Shown here: one piece after another, positions 43,974 to 53,546 of the stretch
How positions within the stretch are numbered: position 1 is the first letter of the stretch
Layout of the letters: each line of letters opens with the position of its first letter
Notes under the pieces: model-generated
What the model was told of the DNA's origin: nothing
Seen by the model: only the letters and a program-made list of their open reading frames with translations
Database searches by the model: none
Program-made: the position numbers and the translations under genes
NCBI GenBank assembly: GCA_003963225.1
Contig: RXKB01000055.1
Location: 1-59,540 of the forward strand
DNA length: 59,540 nt
Direction of reading: 5' to 3'
Source: Candidatus Babelota bacterium
GTDB lineage: Bacteria; Babelota; Babeliae; Babelales; Vermiphilaceae

Positions 43974-45272
43974 ATGGAAAAAAAACTATTTTTTATAAGC
44001 ATTTTATGGATACACTGTTTGCATATCAATGGTAGCGAAAATCAAGATAAGCAATATAAAACCAAAGAATTACTCAATACAAATCAAAATAAAGAAATAA
44101 AACAAATAGTACTGTACAAAAAAGAATCAACTAATTTACTGTTTTTTTTATATAACGATGATTATAAAATTCATGCGCTTGATTTAAAAAATGATAATGA
44201 ACTACCTGCATATAAATCATGTAACATTACCAGTGCAAGTATAAAAATAACATGGGAACTTGGTCAAAAAAAAGAAATCTATCATCTTGCAGAACCATAT
44301 GATTATAAAGCAAAGACGGTGTTACCAATTGCAAACAAAAAAAATGTATTCTTAGCAGAAATCTTAAACAATAAAAAGTTTCGATTTATTCGATTTAATG
44401 CATTTCGGCATATTATTACTCACAATACTGATATTTACAAACTATATTCTTCTGGGGAAAGCATAATAAGCACATCAATCTATCCTTCTATTAAAGTATG
44501 GCAACGTAGTAAAGAGATAGAAAAAAATAAAAAACTGTCTTATGTTGGAGGGCTATGTTTGGGAAGCAACAGTAATCAAGACTTTTTCTACATGATTAAA
44601 GATAATTATGGAATAACTATTTTTAACAAATGGGATAGATGGAGAAATAGAAACAGCAAAACAATCAACGGTTTATTATATGGTTTTACTATTGACTTTG
44701 ATAATGAAGGAAATGAACTAAAGTTAAACGAAATTGAATCTCAAAATAAATTAAGCTTTAATTTAAGTTTGAACGGCCAACAAAATATATTATTTGCAAC
44801 GTATAATAAAAATAAAAAAAATAGTAAAAACATAACAATCGATGGCATGTTGCTTGCTAATAATAATTTTTATCTTTGTGGATTCGGTCAACAGAATAAC
44901 ACTTTATACTTTAAACAAATAACATTACCAGAAGAATCACAAGTTAAAGTAAACATAAAACAAATGTTTCTCTTTACAAATCCTGGAAATGATAAAAATA
45001 ATAATTTTTATTTGCTAACTATGTCTGATACAGACATCACCATATACTTATTAGTGAATTCTCAACAAAAAACTTTACTTGAAAATAATATAAACGAAAA
45101 TACAGAAATGCAATTAAAGATAGTAAGCCAAATTAATGTGCAAGCAATTAATATGCAAAAATATCAAAAAATAACGCTTGCACCCGATACAAAAAGTGTA
45201 TATATAGCAACTACAAATGAAAAAAATGAAACTATTTTAAGCAAAATAGAAAACATTGTTGACTTATTATAA
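43974..45272 (+). CDS. exported propeller-like protein, family member 3
   Basis: A signal peptide (LFFISILWIHCLHINGS) precedes a beta-rich mature part; 432 residues. The shared core is LPIANKKNVFLAEI, LYSSGESIISTSIYPSIKVW and DRWRNRNSKTINGLLYGF. ATG 43974 follows AAAGGAAC; a GTG at 43953 in frame is less likely. It is the last gene of the cluster, ending before a strong terminator. Function is unknown. Confidence 0.6.
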   Translation: MEKKLFFISILWIHCLHINGSENQDKQYKTKELLNTNQNKEIKQIVLYKKESTNLLFFLYNDDYKIHALDLKNDNELPAYKSCNITSASIKITWELGQKKEIYHLAEPYDYKAKTVLPIANKKNVFLAEILNNKKFRFIRFNAFRHIITHNTDIYKLYSSGESIISTSIYPSIKVWQRSKEIEKNKKLSYVGGLCLGSNSNQDFFYMIKDNYGITIFNKWDRWRNRNSKTINGLLYGFTIDFDNEGNELKLNEIESQNKLSFNLSLNGQQNILFATYNKNKKNSKNITIDGMLLANNNFYLCGFGQQNNTLYFKQITLPEESQVKVNIKQMFLFTNPGNDKNNNFYLLTMSDTDITIYLLVNSQQKTLLENNINENTEMQLKIVSQINVQAINMQKYQKITLAPDTKSVYIATTNEKNETILSKIENIVDLL

Positions 45273-45358
45273 AAAGACACAATACATTGAAGCAATCCTG
45301 TTACAACAAAATAACGCATAGCTCATTGCAGAAATAAGGATGTTATTGAAAGCAATAC

Positions 45359-45398
45359 GAGAGCCTGGAAGCTGATTTTTTCAGGCTCTCATTTTTTT
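45359..45398 (+). terminator. rho-independent terminator of the ftsL-ftsI cluster
   Basis: A 9-bp stem (GAGAGCCTG / CAGGCTCTC) encloses a 14-base loop and is followed by ATTTTTTT, about 90 bases past the stop of the third propeller-like gene. It also separates this cluster from the convergent 45428 gene. Confidence 0.85.
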
Positions 45399-45427
45399 AC
45401 TTTGTAACAAATGTTTAACATAAGTCA

Positions 45428-47434
45428 TTAAAACCAACTTGCAAGCCAATCCCAAATAAACTTAAAGAAAGCCCACACTGGATTTGGTTGTGAAGGTTGC
45501 TGACCTGCAGCACCAGGTGCCGACTGGCTTGCTTTATTCTGCAAAGCTGAATTAGAAAATACAGAATCGATGTTAGACTTCATATTCGCGATTGACAATT
45601 TTGTAAAATTATTACTTACAAAAAATTTCACAGAGGATTGCTGTAAAAAGTTAACTAAATCCTGACTAAAATCACTTTTTTGCGTTGCATTAAACAAAGA
45701 AATATCATTATTTATAATAGATAATTCATATTCTTTGCTGGCATTGAATATTTGATCATTAACACGACAGGCATAATAGATTGTATTTTGATCTGAATAG
45801 AATTGCTGACATGTATCTCGGATAAAATTGTGCTTCACAAGGTGTTGATACTCTTCTTCAGTAAGCAAATTAACCCTTCCGAAATCATTCGTTTTTTTTA
45901 ACACAATTTTATTATAACTTTTACCATTGTTAGTTTTATGTATATAATGCAAAATATATTTATTTTTTCTTTCCGATTTAGCCATTTGTGCATCTACATT
46001 ATTATCATCAACAGCGGTGCCAGAATCTATGTTATTATATTCTAAGGTGTTAAATGCATACTCCAACTCATGCAATAATATATTCTTTACCGGTATACTA
46101 CTGCTTTTAGCAAACAATAATTTTGCAAATTGAGGATTATATCGTTCGGCTTTCAATCTGGTTACAGTGTGATATTGTTGAAACACATTAATTAGATCAT
46201 TAAAAGACACCAAGTGATAGTTTGTTTGTTTAACAATATCAGGCTTGACCGGACAAAGCGCATAATGTACATTATGTTTATCAACATAATATCCTGTACA
46301 TTGACCATTTGTTAAGTTCAATGTTTTAATCTTCTCATATGCACTATAGTCAAAATCATTGAACCCGTTTTTTCCTTTAAATAAAACAATATTTTTAGAA
46401 TTGTCGTTATTGTCTATATAATAAAAAATATATCGTGTTTTTTCGGTGTGTTGTAATGGAATACGATCAATTCTTAACGCACCTGTTATAAACCAAAGAG
46501 GTAATGCCGCATGTAATTTCTCCCAAATTGTTATATCACGAAAATGATCAAAGTTTTTTGTATCACTTTGAAAAATTTCTTTTTCGCGATTAGCTTTCAA
46601 TAATGCAAACTCTAATATATTTTTTTGAATCATTTGATTGCGATAAATGTTTGGTTCTACTTCGCATACATAATAGGATGTATTCTTGTCTTTATAATAA
46701 AGCCTGCAAGTATTAGCCTTAACGAGCGATTTTAAATTATTATCATAATCTGTTGAATCAAAAGCAGTTTGTTGATTTAATTTATCTTTTTTTACAACAA
46801 TGTAGCAAAGATACTTTTGTGATTTATCAGTTTTTTTCTCCTGGTAATACAATACATAATGTTTAGCATTTGATACTGTAGCTATATTTTTTGCAGCTTT
46901 TTTTATAGGCAATGTGTTTTGGCGTGAATCTTGTGAAATAGTGTTGTATACTTGTTTTAACCTAAGTTTAAATGAATCGTTTTGCAACGCAGTTGCATTC
47001 TCTATTAAAACTTCGCATAATGCTTTACTAAAAGCTACATTGACATTAAATACATTCGGCACTGTAATGTTCATATTTGTCTGTTGTAACATTTGTACAT
47101 AGTATACAAAATCATCAAAGGTTATATTTTTTAATACACTTGAATTAGGCTTACCACTCATTTTAACAAAATTTATGCCATTGATGGTAACAACAGTTTT
47201 TGGATCAATTTCATTTTGGTCAACAGTGTCAAAAAAACCATATACAGGAATGACACTTCCATATATATCTTTTTGTGACTGGTCATCTGTTTTGTTTAAA
47301 ACAATATGTAATTCTGGTGGTTGACCTTGCATGGTGTAATATAAAACGTTGTTTAATCCAGGCAAATCTTCTTCCATACCAAATAATATGATCGGTACAA
47401 CATATAAAAAGACTAACATGATTAATTTTTTCAT
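45428..47434 (-). CDS. exported protein with repeated Cys-pair module, unknown
   Basis: A 668-residue protein with a signal peptide (MKKLIMLVFLYVVPIILFGM). Three repeats of about 70-80 residues are visible, at about 192-265, 334-400 and 492-564. Each begins with a YxxxY strand (HYVLYYQE, RYIFYYID, KYILHYIH) and ends with a Cys pair 14-15 residues apart (CRLYYKDKNTSYYVC, CTGYYVDKHNVHYALC, CQQFYSDQNTIYYAC). A weaker first copy may lie at 30-115. The Cys pairs suggest disulphides outside the cytoplasm. The C-terminus ends in a hydrophobic aromatic patch. ATG 47434 follows GGAAAAAA; an upstream reading to 47479 lacks support. Confidence 0.6.
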   Translation of the reverse strand: MKKLIMLVFLYVVPIILFGMEEDLPGLNNVLYYTMQGQPPELHIVLNKTDDQSQKDIYGSVIPVYGFFDTVDQNEIDPKTVVTINGINFVKMSGKPNSSVLKNITFDDFVYYVQMLQQTNMNITVPNVFNVNVAFSKALCEVLIENATALQNDSFKLRLKQVYNTISQDSRQNTLPIKKAAKNIATVSNAKHYVLYYQEKKTDKSQKYLCYIVVKKDKLNQQTAFDSTDYDNNLKSLVKANTCRLYYKDKNTSYYVCEVEPNIYRNQMIQKNILEFALLKANREKEIFQSDTKNFDHFRDITIWEKLHAALPLWFITGALRIDRIPLQHTEKTRYIFYYIDNNDNSKNIVLFKGKNGFNDFDYSAYEKIKTLNLTNGQCTGYYVDKHNVHYALCPVKPDIVKQTNYHLVSFNDLINVFQQYHTVTRLKAERYNPQFAKLLFAKSSSIPVKNILLHELEYAFNTLEYNNIDSGTAVDDNNVDAQMAKSERKNKYILHYIHKTNNGKSYNKIVLKKTNDFGRVNLLTEEEYQHLVKHNFIRDTCQQFYSDQNTIYYACRVNDQIFNASKEYELSIINNDISLFNATQKSDFSQDLVNFLQQSSVKFFVSNNFTKLSIANMKSNIDSVFSNSALQNKASQSAPGAAGQQPSQPNPVWAFFKFIWDWLASWF

Positions 47435-47737
47435 TTTTTTCCAAAAATTTTTTAAAAAACTATGGTTAAATTGGACCATAAAAAGCAGTACTGACTAATA
47501 GTATAAACTGTTAAAAGGCTTTTTTGCAATGTTATATAACATGGATTACCAAAAAATTATTGTTTTTAGCGTTGATATTTTAACGCAAAACTAAAGTCCT
47601 AAAACAGACAGTTCATATACTTGCAACAATCATAACCATAAAAACGTTACGTATTTAAATTTGAAGATTATCAAATTATACAATACACTAATTTGATAAT
47701 AACAACTAACCTTGCATGTATACAAAAGAGGAATAAT

Positions 47738-50530
47738 ATGCGTAGTATAATAAGTTTATGGTTATTGTGGTGCTTTATATTGATGCCTGGTTCATCCAAC
47801 AGCATTATACTAATTAAAAGTAATCAAGAATCAACCCTGTCAACATTTAATTTCCCTGTAGAAAAAATAAAAGAAGATAGTAACGCGTATCTTTTATACA
47901 CGGCAGCAGGAGCCCATCAAGCAGGAACGGCTAAAAATTTTTCTATAGCGTGTATTGATCAAACAACTGGCATATGCACCCCACTGACTCCAGAAAAAGT
48001 AACTTTAAATATTACACAATCCAACCAAGATAATCCTTTATATGACAATACGTACAAAGATTTTGCTGTGATGCATATTGCAGGTGATTCTTTGCCAGTA
48101 GTGCTTACCCAAAACAACAATCTCAACCAAGTTTTTATGTACGAAAGCACATTTCCTTCAAACATCTCTATTTTGCAATCTTCAATTATCAATGATGCAC
48201 ATGCAATACCAACAGCTGCACTCAATTTATCATTATTAAGCACTGATAATAATGGTCATATTATAACATGCACCACGCCAAATTCTGGTGTTTTTGGAGA
48301 CCGAGGTTCTGGCATTGCATTAATTGTACGTGGATTTAAAACAGAAAATGATGTGCAAGTTCGTGCATTCCAACAAATAAATGCATTAACAGGAAATGCA
48401 GCAGACCCTGCAATTGCTTTTCCTGTTGATCGTACTAGCCAATTTTTTACGTTTAATAACAATTCTCTTATTGCAATAACACCCACGGTATTTTGGTGGG
48501 ATGATATATTACAACGGTGGTACATTGGCATTACAGGGACAGGTAATACTAGTGCCAACGATGGCATTCGCACAGTTTGTATGGCAAGGCTGTCTGGACA
48601 TCAACTTATTATTGACGAACTACTACCAGAATCAGCATTTAATGGCACTAACAATGATCTTTTGATTGGCAAAAAAGGAAGTAATCAACAGGCAAACGTG
48701 ACCGATATTATTACCATGCACACCAGCAAAAATACTGCTTATCTTATTGTACGTGGCAATCAAAATACAAGTAATGATATACAAGCTATTAAACTGGTGC
48801 AAAGCAATGACCCAACTTTGCACGGCAAGGTTGCTGATAAAAATAGCAGCTCACAAGATCTATTTGCACCCACTGTAGGAAATATTCCAGTATATCAAAA
48901 AACAATAACCCCAGACCCTGCAACAACACCTTCACACTTGCCAACCAGTACCGACCCTGCAACTGTTCCAGGCGGCGGCATACTATTGCAAGGCGTTGTT
49001 ACGTCTATGAAAGCAGTTGGTGATACATTGTATGTTTCAACAAGCAATAGCAATACAGCTGAACTCAACGGCATGTATCAAACAACAGCTATTGTTGAGC
49101 CAGTAAAGGGCAATATAGTTGGGTGGACTTCATGGCAGCCTGTATTGTTGCAACATACCAACGTTATATTTGCTACAGTTAACAGAAAAACAGGTAATGT
49201 AAATCTGCTTGTTAATGACAGCCAAGGGCAACCAAATACTGTTTTACAAACGCAGTGGCTTCAGGCAAAAAATAATAATTGTTCTATTGCTCCATTAAAT
49301 GATTTGCTACAAGAAAACAAAACATCTGTATTACAAAAAACTGTTTATATTCCTGCAACTACCCCGGGGATTAATGCAGGATCATTAAGCATGTTTTTGT
49401 ACCAAGACAAAATTATTATCTCTTTTTTAACGCACACAACAGCAGACGGTATACAAGAACAAACACCATCTACTGCGTTTACTGATGTACAAAACATAAC
49501 CAATGGCACAAGTAACATAACCTTTAATGCAAATACCTTGTCTATAAAAAAAGATGAACTTACAACACTTGGTTTTCCTACCTGCAGTTGCATAGCCTAC
49601 TCGTCACCTACCAACGATGCATGGTTTGTAGTTGGTGGTACTGATGGTATTGCATTACTTGCAACACCACAAGGCAAAGGTTGGTCATTAACGCAAGGAA
49701 TTGGTGATAATTTTAGTAATTTACCTGCAACATATACCACTCTTCATACAAAAAAAGTAAAAAATGTGGAGCAATTATGTGCTGTAGATGGATTTTTATT
49801 TATATTAACAGACCAACAACTGCTGCGCATGCCGCTTGATCCCAATATACTTTTTAATGCCCCTATTACTATTATTGCAGACTGCAGTACCCAACCATTT
49901 CAATATGTGCAAGGGTTTACCAACATGCTTGCATCAGGGCCTCTTATGTTATTAGGAACTACAAACGGTCTGTGGTGTAACGCACCTGGTTCCAACAGCA
50001 GCACGCTTGATGATACAACTCAATGGGAAGAGATTGTTTTACCAGAAAGTGGTCCGTGTATGCAAGATTTCACCGTTGTTAGCAAAACAGGGTATCAAGG
50101 TGATGCAACCAATTTTCAAGGTGGTATGGTGTATGTTTACAGCAAAGATATATCAGCAAAGGCTGGACGTGTACACAGGCTTTACCTAAGCCCAACAGCA
50201 GGCACACTCGTGCAACAAAATGATATACAAGTCTTTAATGATCAGAGAGTAGAACAAGTACCGTCACATCTGCTTGACATTGGCGCTGCTTGTCAAGCAA
50301 CTAAAAACATTGGCAACACATTTTTTTGCTTAAAAAACAACACAAATATTGCTTTAGCAACTCTTGCAATAATTGCACCAACAAATGCCGATGGACATAA
50401 CCCATATATTGGCTTAACTAAATGGCTTATACCATTATTATTAAACTCTCCTGTGACGGGATTTTATTCGATTGCCGGTCATGGCGGTATACTTATTACA
50501 GACTCCCAACAGCTTTACGTAAATCAGTAA
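47738..50530 (+). CDS. large exported beta-rich protein, unknown
   Basis: A 930-residue protein with a signal peptide (MRSIISLWLLWCFILMPGSS). The body is rich in Thr, Asn, Gln and Gly with short beta-strand-like blocks throughout (for example AYLIVRGNQ, TLYVSTSNS, AWFVVGGTDG, LMLLGTTNGLWCN), which suggests a multi-blade propeller or beta-solenoid. Base composition and codon use appear less AT-biased than the small exported genes nearby. ATG 47738 follows AGAGGAAT. Its stop lies 10 bases before the outer-membrane protein gene, so the pair is cotranscribed and may form a surface complex. Confidence 0.6.
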   Translation: MRSIISLWLLWCFILMPGSSNSIILIKSNQESTLSTFNFPVEKIKEDSNAYLLYTAAGAHQAGTAKNFSIACIDQTTGICTPLTPEKVTLNITQSNQDNPLYDNTYKDFAVMHIAGDSLPVVLTQNNNLNQVFMYESTFPSNISILQSSIINDAHAIPTAALNLSLLSTDNNGHIITCTTPNSGVFGDRGSGIALIVRGFKTENDVQVRAFQQINALTGNAADPAIAFPVDRTSQFFTFNNNSLIAITPTVFWWDDILQRWYIGITGTGNTSANDGIRTVCMARLSGHQLIIDELLPESAFNGTNNDLLIGKKGSNQQANVTDIITMHTSKNTAYLIVRGNQNTSNDIQAIKLVQSNDPTLHGKVADKNSSSQDLFAPTVGNIPVYQKTITPDPATTPSHLPTSTDPATVPGGGILLQGVVTSMKAVGDTLYVSTSNSNTAELNGMYQTTAIVEPVKGNIVGWTSWQPVLLQHTNVIFATVNRKTGNVNLLVNDSQGQPNTVLQTQWLQAKNNNCSIAPLNDLLQENKTSVLQKTVYIPATTPGINAGSLSMFLYQDKIIISFLTHTTADGIQEQTPSTAFTDVQNITNGTSNITFNANTLSIKKDELTTLGFPTCSCIAYSSPTNDAWFVVGGTDGIALLATPQGKGWSLTQGIGDNFSNLPATYTTLHTKKVKNVEQLCAVDGFLFILTDQQLLRMPLDPNILFNAPITIIADCSTQPFQYVQGFTNMLASGPLMLLGTTNGLWCNAPGSNSSTLDDTTQWEEIVLPESGPCMQDFTVVSKTGYQGDATNFQGGMVYVYSKDISAKAGRVHRLYLSPTAGTLVQQNDIQVFNDQRVEQVPSHLLDIGAACQATKNIGNTFFCLKNNTNIALATLAIIAPTNADGHNPYIGLTKWLIPLLLNSPVTGFYSIAGHGGILITDSQQLYVNQ

Positions 50531-50540
50531 GGATTATGTT

Positions 50541-51782
50541 ATGAAAAATACCTTTATACTCTTTATATTTTTAATTGTCTACAGCACCACTGATGCGTGG
50601 TATTTTTACTCACCTTTGCGCGACCAAATGCTACTACCCACATTTAATCCAAAACAAAAAAGCTTTTTTGTGATTGGGGCAGGCAGTACGCACAATGCAC
50701 ATGGCTATAGCGAGCATGCAAAACTTGATAATCCATTTATGCTTTGGCAAAACACTGAAAGCACTATCAATATGCTGAATGGATTTAGTGATAACAGCTT
50801 GATTAGTCAGTTAGCCCAACAAGTTAATACAACTGACGACGGGATTCGTGGACACGTGCGTATTAATGGCAATTACCAGCTTACTTATGGCATGGTATAC
50901 GGAGCACATATTCCTATTAGCCATGGTTGGTCTATTATATGCTTTATACCTCAATATCATGCTAAAATAGATCATATTACCATACAAGATTTTACATTAA
51001 CCCAAACAGCTCAAGATCAAAGAGTAAAAGAACTTTTAACCAATCAATTATCATCAGTACTCAAAACATACGGCAATGGCCTTACAATAGATTCATGGTC
51101 AAAAACAGGGATAGGTGATTTCAGTTTTTATCTTGCATGGGACCAACATTTTCCCCAACAAAAACCTTTACTTCAAAATGTTTTATTAAATGTACGATCT
51201 GGCATACACATACCGACTGCACAATCTATTTCAAAAGAATATCTGTTGAGCCATTCATTTGGTAATGAAGGCGCATGGGCATTACCATTTGGAGGCCAAT
51301 TAAAATTAGATTTGGGGGATTATCTATCAATTGGGCTAGATGTTGAACTCACTTATATAGTAAACCAAACAGTCAAGCGTCGTGTCAAAACTGCCACTGA
51401 GCAAACAGAACTTTTTTTATTATACAAAACAAAAACACATGTTGACTTTGGCATGAATCAACATTGCTCCCTATTTGCACAAGTACATAGTAAAAAATAT
51501 GGTCTGAAAACAACCTTAGCTTATCAGTATTTTAAACATGGTGACGACACATTATCTGGTTGCTCACTGACAACAGATAATCAAATAATCAATACTGCAC
51601 GATCATTGCATGATAGCACAGCGCACCACATAATAAGCAATACCGAATTGGATATAGCGCAAACATGTGATGCTCACTGGAACTTTGAGCCCAAGGTACA
51701 TTTTTTTGCAAAAATCCCTTTTAATGGCAAAAACATACTCCTTAACACTTTTATTGGAGGTGGTGTGAGTATCAACTTTTAA
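50541..51782 (+). CDS. outer-membrane beta-barrel protein
   Basis: A 413-residue protein with a signal peptide (MKNTFILFIFLIVYSTTDA) and alternating strands through its length, for example YQLTYGMVYGAHIPI, LNVRSGIHIP and LSIGLDVELTYI. It ends in a terminal Phe (NTFIGGGVSINF), the usual beta-signal recognised by BamA. The barrel could hold 12-16 strands. Substrate or partner is unknown. It follows the large exported gene by ten bases with AAGGATT upstream. No gene follows closely. Confidence 0.75.
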   Translation: MKNTFILFIFLIVYSTTDAWYFYSPLRDQMLLPTFNPKQKSFFVIGAGSTHNAHGYSEHAKLDNPFMLWQNTESTINMLNGFSDNSLISQLAQQVNTTDDGIRGHVRINGNYQLTYGMVYGAHIPISHGWSIICFIPQYHAKIDHITIQDFTLTQTAQDQRVKELLTNQLSSVLKTYGNGLTIDSWSKTGIGDFSFYLAWDQHFPQQKPLLQNVLLNVRSGIHIPTAQSISKEYLLSHSFGNEGAWALPFGGQLKLDLGDYLSIGLDVELTYIVNQTVKRRVKTATEQTELFLLYKTKTHVDFGMNQHCSLFAQVHSKKYGLKTTLAYQYFKHGDDTLSGCSLTTDNQIINTARSLHDSTAHHIISNTELDIAQTCDAHWNFEPKVHFFAKIPFNGKNILLNTFIGGGVSINF

Positions 51783-51786
51783 AAAA

Positions 51787-51821
51787 ACTAGGCTCTAAGA
51801 ATGAAATTTGAAAAAACGTTA
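51787..51821 (+). repeat. dispersed 35-bp repeat, copy 2
   Basis: The sequence ACTAGGCTCTAAGAATGAAA continues with TTTGAAAAAACGTTA and matches copy 1 at 16280-16314 at 30 of 35 positions in the same orientation. It begins five bases after the stop of the barrel gene. No transposase lies here. Confidence 0.5.
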
Positions 51822-51960
51822 ATGGTATTATTTTTACTTTATTTTGAACTCATATTTTTTATATGCAAATATTTTTAAAATTTCAAATATAAATTATTGA
51901 AAAGTGGTATCATATTTTTCTATACTTTAAATAGTAAGTCGCTATTAAAAAGTGTAAAAA

Positions 51961-52584
51961 ATGAAGAAACCATCTTTACCATTTTTAATTGTACTTTTTG
52001 TAGCTGGTGCATTAGTTCATAAAGGATTAGCAAAAAAAGAATCTTTTATCACGCCTTGCAAGAAGCTAGTAAATACAGACGCTGCACATGCTCATGGCAA
52101 TACCAATCAAGAGCATTTTACAGCAAAACAACGATTCTCTATACATAAAATTGTAAATACTACTGTTCATTATGAGCTACACCTGCAACGCAATGGTCAT
52201 CTGGAAACATGGAAAATTTGCAAGGGCCCTTCGTCCAACCCCTTGCAAAAACGACAGGCTTTAAAAAAAGAACCCCTGCCTCTTGAATATTTACTTTTTG
52301 AAGGAGCAACATTGAAAAAGCCTAAATATAAAGAAGGAGTATTAGTCTGGGATCACGGCACGTATAGTTTTGCAACAGAACCTACCGAAAGTAAATTCAG
52401 TATTGTATTTGAGGGTACTCGCGTAAAAGGACTTTATACACTTGAAAAACAAAATAATACATGGGTATTTCAAAAAGAAGAAGATGCCTTTGCAGACCCC
52501 CGCAAAAATATAACGCGTTTATTTAAACGATCAGCATTGTCAGGGCAAACACTCACTCATATTTTACGTCAAGCTCATGCTTAA
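51961..52584 (+). CDS. LigD 3'-phosphoesterase-like domain with N-terminal signal
   Basis: Residues 59-175 match the LigD PE domain: FSIHKIVNTTVHYELHLQ, then ETWKICKGPSSNPLQKRQA, LPLEYLLFEGA, VLVWDHGTYSF and VKGLYTLEKQ. In working PE domains the active site uses His, His, Asp, Arg, His and Tyr. Here I align H62, H70 and Y110 as kept, but Asp to Glu (72), Arg to His (74) and the late His to Leu (106). Residues 1-25 (PFLIVLFVAGALV) form a hydrophobic signal or anchor, which no LigD has. It stops 12 bases before the LigD-polymerase gene. It could be a dead remnant or a divergent extracytoplasmic enzyme. Confidence 0.75.
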   Translation: MKKPSLPFLIVLFVAGALVHKGLAKKESFITPCKKLVNTDAAHAHGNTNQEHFTAKQRFSIHKIVNTTVHYELHLQRNGHLETWKICKGPSSNPLQKRQALKKEPLPLEYLLFEGATLKKPKYKEGVLVWDHGTYSFATEPTESKFSIVFEGTRVKGLYTLEKQNNTWVFQKEEDAFADPRKNITRLFKRSALSGQTLTHILRQAHA

Positions 52585-52596
52585 CAAAGGATATCC

Positions 52597-53478
52597 ATGA
52601 GTAAAGTTATTCACATCGGCACTCACGATATAGAAATAACACACGAAGAAAAAGAACTGTTTCCCCGGCAACATATTACCAAAGACGCAATAATCGAATA
52701 TTATCAATCTATCGCCCCGCTGGTGCTGCCTTTTGTAAAAAATAGACCCATTGCAACACAACGCTTTCCGCAAGGTATTGATCATGAAGGGTTTTTCCAA
52801 AAAAATGCACTTGAGCAGATGCCATCTTGGATAAAAACCAAACGAATTCTTAGCAAAAACGGTAACCCCGTGCATTATATTATTATTAATAATACTGAAA
52901 CATTAATTTATCTGATCAATCAATATTGTATAACCCCTCATATTTGGCTAAGCACTATTGATAACCTACATAATCCAGACCGGATGATCTTTGATCTTGA
53001 TCCGGCAGGTCATGCAAAATTTCAGCTAGTGCGCTGGGTTGCAAAAAAACTTAAGCATATATTGCAAGAACATGGCCTTGAGTCGTATCTTATGAGCACG
53101 GGGTCGCGTGGCGTACATTTGATTGTACCTTTAAAACCAGATTATGCTTTTGAACAAGTCCGTGCATATGCAAAAAACATTGCTGAAATAATGGTTGCAG
53201 AGCACCCTAAATTTGTTACCACACAACCCCGGATTGCTGATCGAGAACACAAAATATATATCGATATACTGCGCAATGGTTTTGGTCAAATGACTGTAGC
53301 TCCTTATGCAGTGCGAGCACTTCCAGGAGCACCTATTGCAGTTCCTCTTGCCTGGTCTGAACTGGAACGCATTACACCGCAAAAATATACCATTCAAAAT
53401 ATAGCCCAAAGGCTAGCCAAAGTTGGCAATGTATGGCATTATTTGGCTGAACAAACACTCAAAAGCAACTTATTTTAA
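52597..53478 (+). CDS. LigD-type primase-polymerase
   Basis: This is the archaeo-eukaryotic primase-like polymerase used in bacterial end joining. Family blocks: LFPRQHITKDAIIEYY, RPIATQRFPQGID, GFFQKN, metal aspartates in IFDLDP (D133, D135), STGSRGVHLIVPL and D223 in YIDILRNGFG. At 293 residues it is a stand-alone POL domain. AAAGGA precedes ATG. It lies 12 bases past the PE-like gene. Neither a DNA ligase nor Ku is in this window, so a complete end-joining system is not shown. Confidence 0.9.
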   Translation: MSKVIHIGTHDIEITHEEKELFPRQHITKDAIIEYYQSIAPLVLPFVKNRPIATQRFPQGIDHEGFFQKNALEQMPSWIKTKRILSKNGNPVHYIIINNTETLIYLINQYCITPHIWLSTIDNLHNPDRMIFDLDPAGHAKFQLVRWVAKKLKHILQEHGLESYLMSTGSRGVHLIVPLKPDYAFEQVRAYAKNIAEIMVAEHPKFVTTQPRIADREHKIYIDILRNGFGQMTVAPYAVRALPGAPIAVPLAWSELERITPQKYTIQNIAQRLAKVGNVWHYLAEQTLKSNLF

Positions 53479-53546
53479 TTGCAAAAATGTATTTTGCACT
53501 ATTATAAAAAATATTTATTACAATTATTATTTTTAAAGGTGTTTTA

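Noticed and set aside
52597..53478. A complete LigD end-joining system
   Set aside because: No ligase domain and no Ku gene occur in the window, so only the PE-like and POL parts can be claimed.
53480..53499. Short hairpin after the LigD-type polymerase gene as a terminator
   Set aside because: Only seven A-T-rich pairs with no convincing U tract; the chance expectation in this DNA is high.
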